Of a stretch of 64,000 nucleotides of DNA, positions 28,362 to 38,123 are shown piece by piece. The stretch spans positions 78,723 through 142,722 of the forward strand of contig JAILEG010000014.1 in the NCBI GenBank assembly GCA_024688365.1, written 5' to 3'. The notes below the pieces were generated by a model. That model was not told where the DNA came from. It ran no database searches and saw only the letters and a program-made list of their open reading frames with translations. Made by a program: the position numbers and the translations under genes. Within the stretch, counting starts at the first letter, position 1. Each line of letters starts with the position of its first letter. Source of the stretch: Prevotella sp. (GTDB lineage Bacteria; Bacteroidota; Bacteroidia; Bacteroidales; Bacteroidaceae).

Positions 28362-29527
28362 TATAACTTATGGGAGATAAAGTCGTATTTATTGGCCTTT
28401 TCGTATTTGATTCTGTAGCCTATGTGGTGCCATCCTATGGCTGCCTCGTAGGGGAGGATTTTCCATGTTGGTAATGCTACAGAGAAACGGGTGAGTGCTT
28501 TCTTGCAGATATAGGTACGGAGTACCATCGTGATCAGGAGGGAGAGGAAGGCTGCCGCGGTTATAATCCAATGCTGGAGAATGACTGACAGGATGACAGC
28601 CGTACATTGGAGGATGTAATTGAAGTGGAGAGCAGCCTGGTCAAGATAAGGGAGCATGCGATGCTTGAAAGTCCGTTCCAGATGCTGTCGGCTCTCCATA
28701 TAGAAGAGATGCCTTTCGCACCATGCTTTTCCTGTAGGTGTCTGCTCTGTTAAAGTGCCTTCGGGAGAGTTCTCCAAGATGAGGTTGTGTCCATTGAAAT
28801 ATTTATTTACCATGAAGTCATATTCTCCACGGATATACTTCAGGTTGCCACGGAATCCTTCTTCACTGAGGAAACGGCTCTTGCGGAAGAGGAGGGCATT
28901 GGATGCGCATCGGTAGGCATGGCCTTGCTGGTCTTCCCGCATGAGATGGAAGGTATGGTAGAAGCGTTCAAAGCGCATATAGTCAGGTGTATCTTCATCA
29001 TAACGTGTGTACCCGATGATGAGGTCCTTGTCAGATGTGCAGTTTCGGGCAAGGCTCTCAAGCCATCTGTCGGATGGTGGAGTGCAGCATATATCTGCCA
29101 TCATCACCCACTCGTTCCTGGCAGCCTTTACACCAAGGGTAATTGCGAGTTTTTTCCGGCTCATATAGCGAGATGACTCGGGAATGAATGTGGTATAGAG
29201 CCTTGGGTTATCGGCATATCGTTTGAGAATGTCTGCTGTCTCGTTGTCTTTCTGTGGAGCAACGACGATGACCTGAATGTCTGCTGGATATTGCTGGTTC
29301 AGATAGCCAGGAAGGTTACGGGACAGTTCTTCGACATTATCATGAGGGGTGAAGATGATTGATACGGGTGGCAAAGCTCTGCTGCTTTCTTCTTTTGTGC
29401 TTTCTCCAGCTACAGGACTTTCTGAGATCTTGACTTTTCTGAAGAATGGGTTGAGGAAAGAGCTGAGTACTGATGTTAGCAGCAGCACCGCCGAGATAGC
29501 AATGGTTGTGTCGTCAAAGATAAGCAT
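28361..29527 (-). CDS. Glycosyltransferase family 2 membrane protein
   Basis: PPVSIIFTPHDNVEELSRNLPGYLNQQYPADIQVIVVAPQKDN, flanking TM helices; start set at MLIFDDTTIAIS. Confidence 0.8.
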   Translation of the reverse strand: MLIFDDTTIAISAVLLLTSVLSSFLNPFFRKVKISESPVAGESTKEESSRALPPVSIIFTPHDNVEELSRNLPGYLNQQYPADIQVIVVAPQKDNETADILKRYADNPRLYTTFIPESSRYMSRKKLAITLGVKAARNEWVMMADICCTPPSDRWLESLARNCTSDKDLIIGYTRYDEDTPDYMRFERFYHTFHLMREDQQGHAYRCASNALLFRKSRFLSEEGFRGNLKYIRGEYDFMVNKYFNGHNLILENSPEGTLTEQTPTGKAWCERHLFYMESRQHLERTFKHRMLPYLDQAALHFNYILQCTAVILSVILQHWIITAAAFLSLLITMVLRTYICKKALTRFSVALPTWKILPYEAAIGWHHIGYRIKYEKANKYDFISHKL

Positions 29528-29656
29528 CAAGCTGTTGGATTGTTGTTTTCTTGTATAATGTTGGATAGGATGAGGACTGCTCCCTTGGACAGTGTGTTCA
29601 GGCATTTGCATCCGTTTTGTGGTACAGCAGTGGGGCAGGGGACACTTTTGTCTGTT

Positions 29657-30814
29657 TTATAAATCTTCCGACAGGTAACCTGTGGGCAGTTTACGGCAGT
29701 TGTATTGAGAAGCCATGATTTCTCCGTAGGCTCCGGCGGAACGTAAGGCAATCAGGTCACCTCGGTGAACTGTGTTCAAGTCAATGGCTTTTGCAAACAC
29801 ATCGCTTGACTCGCAGATGGGGCCGACTACATCATAGGTTTGTACAGGCTCCTTGCTTGATATGTTCTCAATCTTGTGGAAAGCCTGATAGAGGGCAGGG
29901 CGGATAAGATCGGTCATGCCTGCATCCACAATGGCGAATTGTTTTGCGGTTCCTTGTTTTACGTAAAGTGTCCTGGTGATGAGGCTCCCCATCTGTCCTA
30001 CAACCGAGCGTCCCAATTCAAAGTGCAGCTTCTGTCCGGGACGAAGTTTCAGATGACGGGCATAAGTGTCAAAGTAATCCTTGAAATCGGGGACTGGCAT
30101 GCGGTCGGGATGCTGATAGTCGATTCCAAGTCCGCCCCCCACATTGATATTCTCCACGCTGATGTGATGACGTTCCAACTCATCCTGTATGTTGTTGATG
30201 CGGTTGCAAAGTGCCTGGAAGTCACTCATGTCCAATATCTGTGAGCCAATGTGGAAATGAAGTCCAATGAACTTGATGTTTTTCATCTCTGCTGCAGTGG
30301 CAATGGCTGGTTCCATGTCATGCATGGCTATACCAAACTTGTTCTCAGCCAGTCCTGTGGTTATCTTGGCATGGGTGTGGGCACCTACATCGGGATTGAT
30401 ACGGAAACACACATTGGCGGTCTTTCCTTTTTTTTCTGCCAATTCATTGATAATCTCCAGCTCGGCAATACTTTCTACATTGAAACAGAAAATGTTATGG
30501 TCAAGGCCCAGATTGATTTCCCAGTCGGCTTTCCCCACACCTGCATAGACAATCTTACTGGCTGGAAAGCCACAGTCCAGACAACGTTGTATCTCTCCAC
30601 CACTGACGCAGTCGGCTCCCAACCCTGCATGGCATATTATGTTGAGGATTCTCGGGTTGGCATTGGCTTTTATGGCATAATGGATGACAAAGCCTTCGTG
30701 CTTACTGGCTTCTTTATTAATGACCTGCAATGTCTCTCGTAAGAGGTCGCTGTCATAATAATAAAAAGGTGTGTCTATGTTCTTGAATTTATCAATAGGA
30801 AATATCTGTTTCAT
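29657..30814 (-). CDS. lysA: Diaminopimelate decarboxylase
   Basis: HYAIKANANPRIL, ENINVGGGLGIDY, GPICESSDVFA; start set at MKQIFPIDKF. Confidence 0.95.
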   Translation of the reverse strand: MKQIFPIDKFKNIDTPFYYYDSDLLRETLQVINKEASKHEGFVIHYAIKANANPRILNIICHAGLGADCVSGGEIQRCLDCGFPASKIVYAGVGKADWEINLGLDHNIFCFNVESIAELEIINELAEKKGKTANVCFRINPDVGAHTHAKITTGLAENKFGIAMHDMEPAIATAAEMKNIKFIGLHFHIGSQILDMSDFQALCNRINNIQDELERHHISVENINVGGGLGIDYQHPDRMPVPDFKDYFDTYARHLKLRPGQKLHFELGRSVVGQMGSLITRTLYVKQGTAKQFAIVDAGMTDLIRPALYQAFHKIENISSKEPVQTYDVVGPICESSDVFAKAIDLNTVHRGDLIALRSAGAYGEIMASQYNCRKLPTGYLSEDL

Positions 30815-30894
30815 TGGCTTTGTGTTGTCTGTAAGGATAAGGGAGATGCACTGCATGAGGGTGATTTGGTCTTGCGTACACCTCCCTGTGTTCT

Positions 30895-32211
30895 CTAATT
30901 GAAAAGGACCTTTGAGAGCGACTGCAGTGCCCGTTTCTTGTCAGATTCTTTGATGAGGAAAGAAATGTTATAATTGCTTCCTCCGTAGCTGATCATGCGG
31001 ACAGGTATATCCTTCATGGCATCAGCAGCAAGAGTCTCAAATCCAAGATTGCTCCAGTCGAGATCTCCTACTACACAGACTATGCACATGTCAGAGTCGA
31101 CCGTGACAGTGCCGTATTTCTTCAGTTCATCGACTATCTCAATCAAGTGGCTGTCATTCTCTATCGTCATGGATACACCTACCTCGCTGGTGGCAATCAT
31201 GTCAATGGAGGTCTGATAGCTTTCAAAGATCTCGAAAACCTTACGCAGAAACCCTGAGGCGCCAAGCATGCGGCTTGACTTTATCTTGATGGCTGTGATG
31301 TTGTCTTTGGCTGCAACAGCCTTTATCTTGCCTCTGACAAGCACGTTGTCAATGATGGTTCCCTCGGCATCTGGGTCCATTGTGTTCTTCAGACGAACTG
31401 GTATTCCTGCATATTTGGCAGGTTGAACACAGGTTGGGTGGAGAATCTTTGCTCCAAAGTAAGCAAGCTCCGATGCCTCCTCAAAGTTCAGCTGCCGGAC
31501 AGCTTCGGTATTCTCTACAACCCGCGGGTCATTGTTGTGCATGCCATCAATATCCGTCCAAATCTGAATCTCCTCGGCATTAACTGCAGCCCCGACCAAG
31601 GATGCCGTGTAGTCAGACCCTCCACGTTGTAGGTTGTCAACCTCTCCATAAGCGTTACGGCAGATGAAACCTTGTGTGATATAGATCTGATAGCCTTCAT
31701 TTTCCTTCATAATGGCAGTCAGTTTCTCTTTGATATACTGTGAGTCTGGTTCTGCATTCTTGTCGGTACGCATGAAATCGAGTGCCGACAGCAGTGTGGC
31801 CTTTATGCCTTGCTCCTGCAAGTAGTTGACAACCATATTGGTGGAGATAATCTCTCCCTGTGCCACAATGCTTTTTTCCTCAAATGAAGTGAAAAGATCC
31901 TTGGTGAAAGTACGAAGGTAGTTGAATTCCTCCATAATGAACTCGCGGGTCTTCTTCTGATACTCTTCTGTAGCATAGAGATCCTCTATGTGTCCGAGGT
32001 ATTTATGCTCAAGATTGTTGATGACCTCATTGGCTCCTTCTGGATTTTTTCTGTAGAGGTAATCTGAAATCTCAATCAGTGTGTTGGTTGTTCCACTCAT
32101 GGCAGAGAGAACGACGAAGGTTGGTTCTCCTGACTTTGTTACCAATGAGGCTACACCTTTCATTCGCTCAGGAGAGCCGACAGATGTTCCTCCGAATTTC
32201 ATTACTTTCAT
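30895..32211 (-). CDS. lysC: Aspartate kinase
   Basis: MKVMKFGGTSVGSPERMK, QRGGSDYTASL, ACT domains. Confidence 0.95.
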   Translation of the reverse strand: MKVMKFGGTSVGSPERMKGVASLVTKSGEPTFVVLSAMSGTTNTLIEISDYLYRKNPEGANEVINNLEHKYLGHIEDLYATEEYQKKTREFIMEEFNYLRTFTKDLFTSFEEKSIVAQGEIISTNMVVNYLQEQGIKATLLSALDFMRTDKNAEPDSQYIKEKLTAIMKENEGYQIYITQGFICRNAYGEVDNLQRGGSDYTASLVGAAVNAEEIQIWTDIDGMHNNDPRVVENTEAVRQLNFEEASELAYFGAKILHPTCVQPAKYAGIPVRLKNTMDPDAEGTIIDNVLVRGKIKAVAAKDNITAIKIKSSRMLGASGFLRKVFEIFESYQTSIDMIATSEVGVSMTIENDSHLIEIVDELKKYGTVTVDSDMCIVCVVGDLDWSNLGFETLAADAMKDIPVRMISYGGSNYNISFLIKESDKKRALQSLSKVLFN

Positions 32212-32266
32212 ATATTCTATGTTTTATTGTGGATTTACATAGGAATGATTGAGTCATGCCTTCTTC

Positions 32267-33013
32267 TTATTTCTCCTCAATGGGTTCTGCGATAGCCTCT
32301 ACGGGAGCATTATCCTCCTCCAGGTCCTGAGTCTCTATACTGTCAGTGACGGAATGAAGTTCTCCGTCTTTACAGCGGTATACCTTGCCGGGAAACTGAT
32401 CCAATAAATGAATGTTGTGTGTAGACATGATTACAGTGGTTCCATTCTGGCAGGAATTCTTCAAGATGCTGACGATGTTGGCTGCAGTCTCTGGGTCAAG
32501 ATTTCCGGTAGGCTCATCAGCGATGATTACCTTTGGGGTGTTCAGTAGGGCCCGTGCTATGGCAATACGTTGCTGCTCTCCTCCTGACAGCTCACTCGGC
32601 ATCTTGTCTTTCTTGTCAGTCATGCCAACCTGCTGCAGCACCTCATCAATGCGTTGGTTTATTTTCTTCTTGTCAGTCCATCCTGTAGCTTGAAGAACAA
32701 ACTTCAGATTCTTGGCGACGGACCTGTCATGGAGAAGCTGGAAGTCTTGGAAGATGATGCCCATCTGTCTCCGCAGTGCTGGGATGTGGCTGCGTTTGAT
32801 GGCGGGAATAGTCTGTCCCAAGACTTCAGCTTTCTCCGCATCTTCCTGATCAATGTCCAGTTCGCAGTAGATGGTCTTCAGCAAAGAGCTTTTGCCTGAT
32901 CCGACCCTGCCTATGATGTATATGAATTCGCCTGCGTCAGCCTGAAAGTTTACATCCTTCAGTATCAGCCGTTCGTCCTGGTATATGTTTACTTTTCTGT
33001 ATTCTATTAACAT
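32267..33013 (-). CDS. ftsE: FtsE-like ABC transporter ATP-binding protein
   Basis: [12 protein letters not shown] Walker [16 protein letters not shown] signature, [13 protein letters not shown] Walker B. Confidence 0.85.
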   Translation of the reverse strand: MLIEYRKVNIYQDERLILKDVNFQADAGEFIYIIGRVGSGKSSLLKTIYCELDIDQEDAEKAEVLGQTIPAIKRSHIPALRRQMGIIFQDFQLLHDRSVAKNLKFVLQATGWTDKKKINQRIDEVLQQVGMTDKKDKMPSELSGGEQQRIAIARALLNTPKVIIADEPTGNLDPETAANIVSILKNSCQNGTTVIMSTHNIHLLDQFPGKVYRCKDGELHSVTDSIETQDLEEDNAPVEAIAEPIEEK

Positions 33014-33053
33014 GTCTCTGTTTGTATGATTTGATACTTAGTGTTCCGTAGAG

Positions 33054-33692
33054 TTATTCCTGGCTTTTTGCAAGTCGGCGGGCCTTATCCCAATCTGGCT
33101 GATGCCGTTTGAGCAGTTCCAACGCCACATCCTCAATGCGAAGTCCTTTGGAAGACAGCAGGACAATGAGATGGTAGAACATGTCGCTTGCCTCATAAAC
33201 AAGTTTGTCATTGCTTCCGGCTGTAGCCTCGATGACCGTCTCCAGAGCTTCCTCACCTACTTTTTGTGCCATTCGGTTAGTTCCTTTTTTAAAGAGACTT
33301 GTTGTGTAGGAACCTTCGGGCATCTCTTCCCTGCGTTGGTTGATGAAGTTTTGCAGCTCGGTAAGGAAGAGTAGTGGATTGTAGATGTTCTCTTCTCCCC
33401 AGCATGTATCTGTGCCAAGATGGCATACAGGCCCTTCAGGGGTTGCCTGTACAAGTAATGTGTCATGGTCACAGTCTTCCTTGATGGACACGAGATGAAG
33501 GTAATTGCCTGAAGTTTCTCCCTTTGTCCATAAGCAGTTGCGTGATCGACTCCAGAAGGTTATCTTCTTGGTTTCCAAGGTCTTCTGGTATGCCTCCTTG
33601 TTCATATAGCCAAGCATAAGGACACTGCGTGTCCTGGCATCTTGAACGATGACCGGAACAAGACCGTTTGATTTATCGAAATCTATGTTCAT
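33054..33692 (-). CDS. hisI: Bifunctional phosphoribosyl-AMP cyclohydrolase / phosphoribosyl-ATP pyrophosphatase (HisIE)
   Basis: FWSRSRNCLWTKGETSGN and CHLGTDTCWG (HisI); EEALETVIEA (HisE). Confidence 0.95.
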   Translation of the reverse strand: MNIDFDKSNGLVPVIVQDARTRSVLMLGYMNKEAYQKTLETKKITFWSRSRNCLWTKGETSGNYLHLVSIKEDCDHDTLLVQATPEGPVCHLGTDTCWGEENIYNPLLFLTELQNFINQRREEMPEGSYTTSLFKKGTNRMAQKVGEEALETVIEATAGSNDKLVYEASDMFYHLIVLLSSKGLRIEDVALELLKRHQPDWDKARRLAKSQE

Positions 33693-33736
33693 ATTCTTTC
33701 TTTGTACAAGTGTATTATTCAGTATATTGTTGTATC

Positions 33737-35242
33737 TTAGATTCTTACATTTATCCCCTCTGATCTCAGATACTGTTTGAGTTTGGGAATGGGAATCTCA
33801 CCAAAATGGAACACGGAGGCAGCCAGGGCTGCATCTGCATGCCCAATTGTAAAGGCATCACGGAAATGTTTCATGTTCCCAGCTCCTCCAGAGGCGATGA
33901 CAGGAATGGAAACTTCGGCTGCAAGACGTGTCAAAGCGTCATTGGCAAATCCTAATTTCACCCCATCGTGGTCCATGGAGGTGAAGAGTATCTCGCCAGC
34001 TCCACGTTGTGCCACCTCTCTTGCCCAGTCAAACAGGCCTTTTTCAGTCCTCTCTCTTCCCCCTTTAACATAGCAGTGCCATCCGTCAGCATCGTTACGG
34101 GCATCAATAGCCACAACGCAGACTTGTGAGCCATATTGTTCCGTAATCTCATTAATGAGCGAGGGATTCCTCAGTGCTGCGGAATTGATGCTTATCTTGT
34201 CGGCTCCGGCAGAGAGAAGCCTGCTGACATCAGAAAGCTCCTCTATCCCTCCGCCTACGGTAAAGGGGATGTTTATCTCATGTGCAACCCTCTCGACCAT
34301 AGAAGTGAAGGTCTTTCGTCCCTCAACCGATGCGGTTATGTCCAAAAAAACTAATTCGTCAGCTCCAGCCTCACTGTAGATGTGTGCCAGTTCTACAGGA
34401 TCACCTGCAGAACGTAGATTGATGAAGTTGGTTCCTTTTACCGTTTCCCCGTCCCTTACGTCAAGGCAGGGAATGATGCGCTTGGCAAGACCATGCGGCA
34501 TGACTTTTACAGGCTGTTGGGAAGTGTTTATCTCCTGGCATACTGTAGTGGAGATTCGTCCTTCGTACCAAGCCTTGCCAAAAACAACTGCCGGAATGCC
34601 GTCAGCTTCCAGCTGTTTGATATCCTCTGTTGATGCTACCCCTCCGGAGGCTATTAGATGCAGCTGTGGAAAGATTTCCATTACTGCTTTATAGAGTTCG
34701 GTGGCAGGTCCCTGAAGAGTACCGTCCTTTGAAATCTCAGTGCAGAGGACATTCCGGACCCCATGTTCTACATACTTCTGTAGGAAAGGAATCAGCGCCT
34801 CTTCTGAATCCTCTCTCCACCCGTTGATGGATATTTTCCCGTTGCGTACGTCTGCTCCTAATATAAGTCGTTCGGCACCATATTTGTCCAGCCATGACAG
34901 GAATAAGTCTGGGTGTGTTACGGCTATGCTGCCAACAGTTACCATGCTTGCACCAGCATTGAAGGCTTTTTCTATATCAGCTTCAGTCTTGATACCTCCG
35001 CCAAAGTCAACTTTCAGAGATGTTTGGCTGGTAATAGCTCTTAATATGGGGTCATTGACGATATGCTTTGACTTGGCACCATCTAAGTCAACGATATGCA
35101 ATCGTTTGAATCCCATCAGTTCAAATTCTTTTGCCTGAGCTACGGGATCCTCATTGTACACCATTTTCTGGTTGTAATCGCCCTTGGTCAGGCGTACGCA
35201 TTTGCCATCAATGAGGTCTATTGCCGGTATCAGTTCTATCAT
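33737..35242 (-). CDS. hisA-hisF: HisA-HisF fusion: phosphoribosylformimino-AICAR isomerase plus imidazole glycerol phosphate synthase cyclase
   Basis: Single 501-aa ORF: complete HisA ([23 protein letters not shown]...[12 protein letters not shown]) then complete HisF ([22 protein letters not shown]...[13 protein letters not shown]). Confidence 0.93.
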   Translation of the reverse strand: MIELIPAIDLIDGKCVRLTKGDYNQKMVYNEDPVAQAKEFELMGFKRLHIVDLDGAKSKHIVNDPILRAITSQTSLKVDFGGGIKTEADIEKAFNAGASMVTVGSIAVTHPDLFLSWLDKYGAERLILGADVRNGKISINGWREDSEEALIPFLQKYVEHGVRNVLCTEISKDGTLQGPATELYKAVMEIFPQLHLIASGGVASTEDIKQLEADGIPAVVFGKAWYEGRISTTVCQEINTSQQPVKVMPHGLAKRIIPCLDVRDGETVKGTNFINLRSAGDPVELAHIYSEAGADELVFLDITASVEGRKTFTSMVERVAHEINIPFTVGGGIEELSDVSRLLSAGADKISINSAALRNPSLINEITEQYGSQVCVVAIDARNDADGWHCYVKGGRERTEKGLFDWAREVAQRGAGEILFTSMDHDGVKLGFANDALTRLAAEVSIPVIASGGAGNMKHFRDAFTIGHADAALAASVFHFGEIPIPKLKQYLRSEGINVRI

Positions 35243-35304
35243 CTCTGTTATAATTATGTCTGTTTTAAATCTTCTGTCTATTGTTGCATTTCAGCACTAA
35301 TCCT

Positions 35305-35904
35305 CTAAAGCTCAAGAAAGTTCTGCAATATCTTCTCTCCAACTTCCCCGCTCTTCTCTGGATGGAATTGTGTGGCATAGAAGTTCTTGTGGCAGAGTGC
35401 CGCAGAATAGGGGAGGATATAGTCACCTTCAGCTATAGTCCAGGGAGACAGTGGGACATAGTAGCTGTGCAGGAAATACACATAAGGGTGTTCTCCAAGA
35501 TTCTTCAAGAGAGGGTTTGCGGCCCTTCCGGTTGTTTTGATTTCTTGCCAGCCCATTGCTGGAATTTTTTCTTCATGTTGTTGTGGCTGGAAGCGTTTGA
35601 CATCGGTATCAAAGACGCCAATACAGTCGGTATCCCCTTCTTCCGAGTGCCTGCAGAGCAGCTGCTGGCCTATGCATATTCCCAGTACAGGCTGCTGCAA
35701 TTTTTTGATAACAGTATCTAAGTTCCGCTCCTTCAGATATGCCATAGCAGTGGTAGCCTCCCCCTGGCCAGGGAAAAGTACGCGGTCAGCAGTCTGCAGT
35801 TCTTCTGGCTTATCGGTAAGCAGTGGCTCTACTCCCAGTCGATTCAAAGCATTAATGACCGATCGGATGTTACCTGCATTATATTTGACAATAGCAACTT
35901 GCAT
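35305..35904 (-). CDS. hisH: Imidazole glycerol phosphate synthase glutaminase subunit
   Basis: VAIVKYNAGNIRSVINALNRLG, LGICIGQQLLC, ATQFHPEKSG. Confidence 0.95.
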   Translation of the reverse strand: MQVAIVKYNAGNIRSVINALNRLGVEPLLTDKPEELQTADRVLFPGQGEATTAMAYLKERNLDTVIKKLQQPVLGICIGQQLLCRHSEEGDTDCIGVFDTDVKRFQPQQHEEKIPAMGWQEIKTTGRAANPLLKNLGEHPYVYFLHSYYVPLSPWTIAEGDYILPYSAALCHKNFYATQFHPEKSGEVGEKILQNFLEL

Positions 35905-35938
35905 CTATTTGATGTTTTACTTTATCCAGTTATTTTTC

Positions 35939-36802
35939 CTAACTGAAAATGATAGTTTTGTTGTTATAAGTAAGAATCTTTCGCATGATATGTTTTGTGA
36001 CGGCACGGGAGAGGACAATTTTCTCAAGATCCTTGCCCTTGAGTACCAGACTTTCTGGTGTATCCTTGTGGCTGACCCGCATGACATCCTGTTCTATGAT
36101 AGGTCCGGCATCCAAATCTGCGGTGACATAATGGCTCGTGGCACCAATAATCTTAACACCGCGCTCCCATGCCTGATGATAAGGTTTGGCACCAATGAAG
36201 GCAGGAAGGAAGGAATGGTGGATGTTAATGATATGGTGGGGATAAGACTGGATCATCTCGTCAGAGATAATCTGCATGTAACGCGCCAAAACAATAAACG
36301 TTATGTTCTTTTCTTTCAACAGTGCCATTTCAGCCTTTTCAACCTCCTCTTTGTTGGAATGGTCTTTCTTGATAGACCATACATAGTATGGAATGTCAAA
36401 TTGTTCAGCTATATATCTTAAATCCTCGTGATTCGAGATGATGCACGGGATGTCAACATTCCATTCTCCTGCTTTCCAACGGGCCAGCAAGTCATAGAGG
36501 CAATGGCTCATTTTTGACACAAAGATTGCCATGCGGGGCCGTTCGTCATTAAAGTAGAGATTGAATGTCATTTCATATTTCTGAGCATATAAGGTCTGTA
36601 TGTATTCTTCAATCTTTTCTCTTGGAATGAGAAAGTTCTCTAAATCCCATTCTATTCGCATGAAGAACATACCGTCCTCCTTGTCCACATATTGGTCAAG
36701 GTAGACAATGTTACCCTTGTTGTCAGTGATGAACTTGGTAACCTCAGTGATGATACCTTGCTGGTCGGGGCAGTGCAAAAGCAATATTGCCGTTGGTTTC
36801 AT
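35939..36802 (-). CDS. purU: Formyltetrahydrofolate deformylase
   Basis: N-terminal ACT-like domain, HHSFLPAFIGAKPYHQAWERGVKIIGATSHYVTADLDAGPIIEQ. Confidence 0.95.
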   Translation of the reverse strand: MKPTAILLLHCPDQQGIITEVTKFITDNKGNIVYLDQYVDKEDGMFFMRIEWDLENFLIPREKIEEYIQTLYAQKYEMTFNLYFNDERPRMAIFVSKMSHCLYDLLARWKAGEWNVDIPCIISNHEDLRYIAEQFDIPYYVWSIKKDHSNKEEVEKAEMALLKEKNITFIVLARYMQIISDEMIQSYPHHIINIHHSFLPAFIGAKPYHQAWERGVKIIGATSHYVTADLDAGPIIEQDVMRVSHKDTPESLVLKGKDLEKIVLSRAVTKHIMRKILTYNNKTIIFS

Positions 36803-36990
36803 AAGCTTCTACTCAAAATATTTTATCTGCAAAGATACTAAAAAACTTTCGGTTTCGTTCTCAGCTCGCTGGAAAAATGGGAAATAATTACCGTTACTTA
36901 TAATTATCCGATAGATATACTGTAAAGGTGAGGATGCTCTATGTCCTTTTTCCTTTTTTGCAGCCAGTTGTTGAGTTAGGAACTGGGTGG

Positions 36991-37461
36991 TCAATAGTTC
37001 TTGATGATTTCATCATGCTTCCTGCGTTCCTCACGGCTGAGTCCTGTACGTGAACGGAAAAGTGAGAAGAAGTCAAAGTTCATACCGCTTTTGGGTGTAT
37101 AGTAGTTGGGTACATCCTTGAGTGCCCGTTTGGTGTCAAACGTCATTTTGTGGCGTTTACCCCAAATGACGACTTCATTGAGAGTGTTGAACCTTGGCAG
37201 CAGCTCTATTGTGTCAGTCATCTCATAGACATCAAGAGTAAGGCTGACAAAGTCGGCTTTGACGATGGTGATACTTGAGAATTTGTAGGGAATATAATAG
37301 AATCCAGTATAATCAGTAGTGTCTATTTGTCCGTTGTTGGTGTAGATTCTCACATCTTTTAGTGGGACTCCTGTTTCCATATTGAGGATGACACCCTTGC
37401 GCTGCGCATGGGTTGAGAGGAAGGAAAGGGGGAAGAACAGGAGGAGTGCAATCTTACGCAT
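36991..37461 (-). CDS. Secreted protein with carboxypeptidase-regulatory-like domain
   Basis: Signal peptide; RKGVILNMETGVPLKDVRIYTNNGQIDTTDYTGFYYIP. Confidence 0.65.
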   Translation of the reverse strand: MRKIALLLFFPLSFLSTHAQRKGVILNMETGVPLKDVRIYTNNGQIDTTDYTGFYYIPYKFSSITIVKADFVSLTLDVYEMTDTIELLPRFNTLNEVVIWGKRHKMTFDTKRALKDVPNYYTPKSGMNFDFFSLFRSRTGLSREERRKHDEIIKNY

Positions 37462-37512
37462 AGTCGTATCCTAAGTGATGCGCAAAAATAGCTGTTTTGT
37501 GATATAGCTGCA

Positions 37513-37544
37513 AATTAATTCCTCCTTATTAAGAGGAATTAATT
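37513..37544. terminator. 12-bp perfect hairpin, possible terminator of the FHA gene
   Basis: aattaattcctc(cttattaa)gaggaattaatt; weak T-tract. Confidence 0.45.
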
Positions 37545-37555
37545 ATATTTTAGTG

Positions 37556-38095
37556 TCAGTCATCTGCACCAGGTGTGTGCAGGATGATACTCGTGGCACC
37601 GATGGTGAACAGTGTTCCGTTCTCGATAACCCTGCGTTCTCTGTCGCCGAGAATTTCATTGTCAACGAAGGTTCCTGTATAGGAAGGACCATCACGAAGG
37701 ACATACCGTAACTGGCCTTTCTTGTCTCGGCTGACGGTTATGGAGCAGTGGGTCATGTCTATGCTGGGGTCAACTGTTTCAATGGGACAGTTGATGGGGT
37801 TGCCTTTCATGTATCTTCCGATGATGTTCTCGCCTAAATGAAGTGGAATGACCTGGCGGTAGTGAAATACATTCTCAATTACATGCAGTGAGCCGAACAT
37901 TCTTTCTTCCTCGTTGTCCAGCTCTGTCTGGCTGTTCTCTTCTTTTTGTGTCTTGCGCAGTTTTGAGACACCGATGCGAATACCAAACTGCTTGCCACAT
38001 TGCGGACATTCAAAAACAAGCCGCTGCCCCGACTGATATTTCGTTTCATCGAATGTGATGAAATTATCACATTTCGGACATCTTACACGTTTCAT
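37556..38095 (-). CDS. Zinc-ribbon plus FHA domain protein
   Basis: CPKCDNFITF...CPQCGKQF zinc ribbon; FHA-like NIIGRYMKGNPI...DPSIDMTHCSI...GPSYTGTFVDNE. Confidence 0.8.
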   Translation of the reverse strand: MKRVRCPKCDNFITFDETKYQSGQRLVFECPQCGKQFGIRIGVSKLRKTQKEENSQTELDNEEERMFGSLHVIENVFHYRQVIPLHLGENIIGRYMKGNPINCPIETVDPSIDMTHCSITVSRDKKGQLRYVLRDGPSYTGTFVDNEILGDRERRVIENGTLFTIGATSIILHTPGADD

Positions 38096-38123
38096 AAATA
38101 CAATAAGGGTAAATCTTTGTTTT

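Noticed and set aside
32267-33013. Orphan ftsE without ftsX as evidence of a new system
   Set aside because: ftsX may simply lie elsewhere; absence within one window is not informative.
33054-33692. HisIE fusion as a novelty
   Set aside because: HisI-HisE fusion is common in bacteria.
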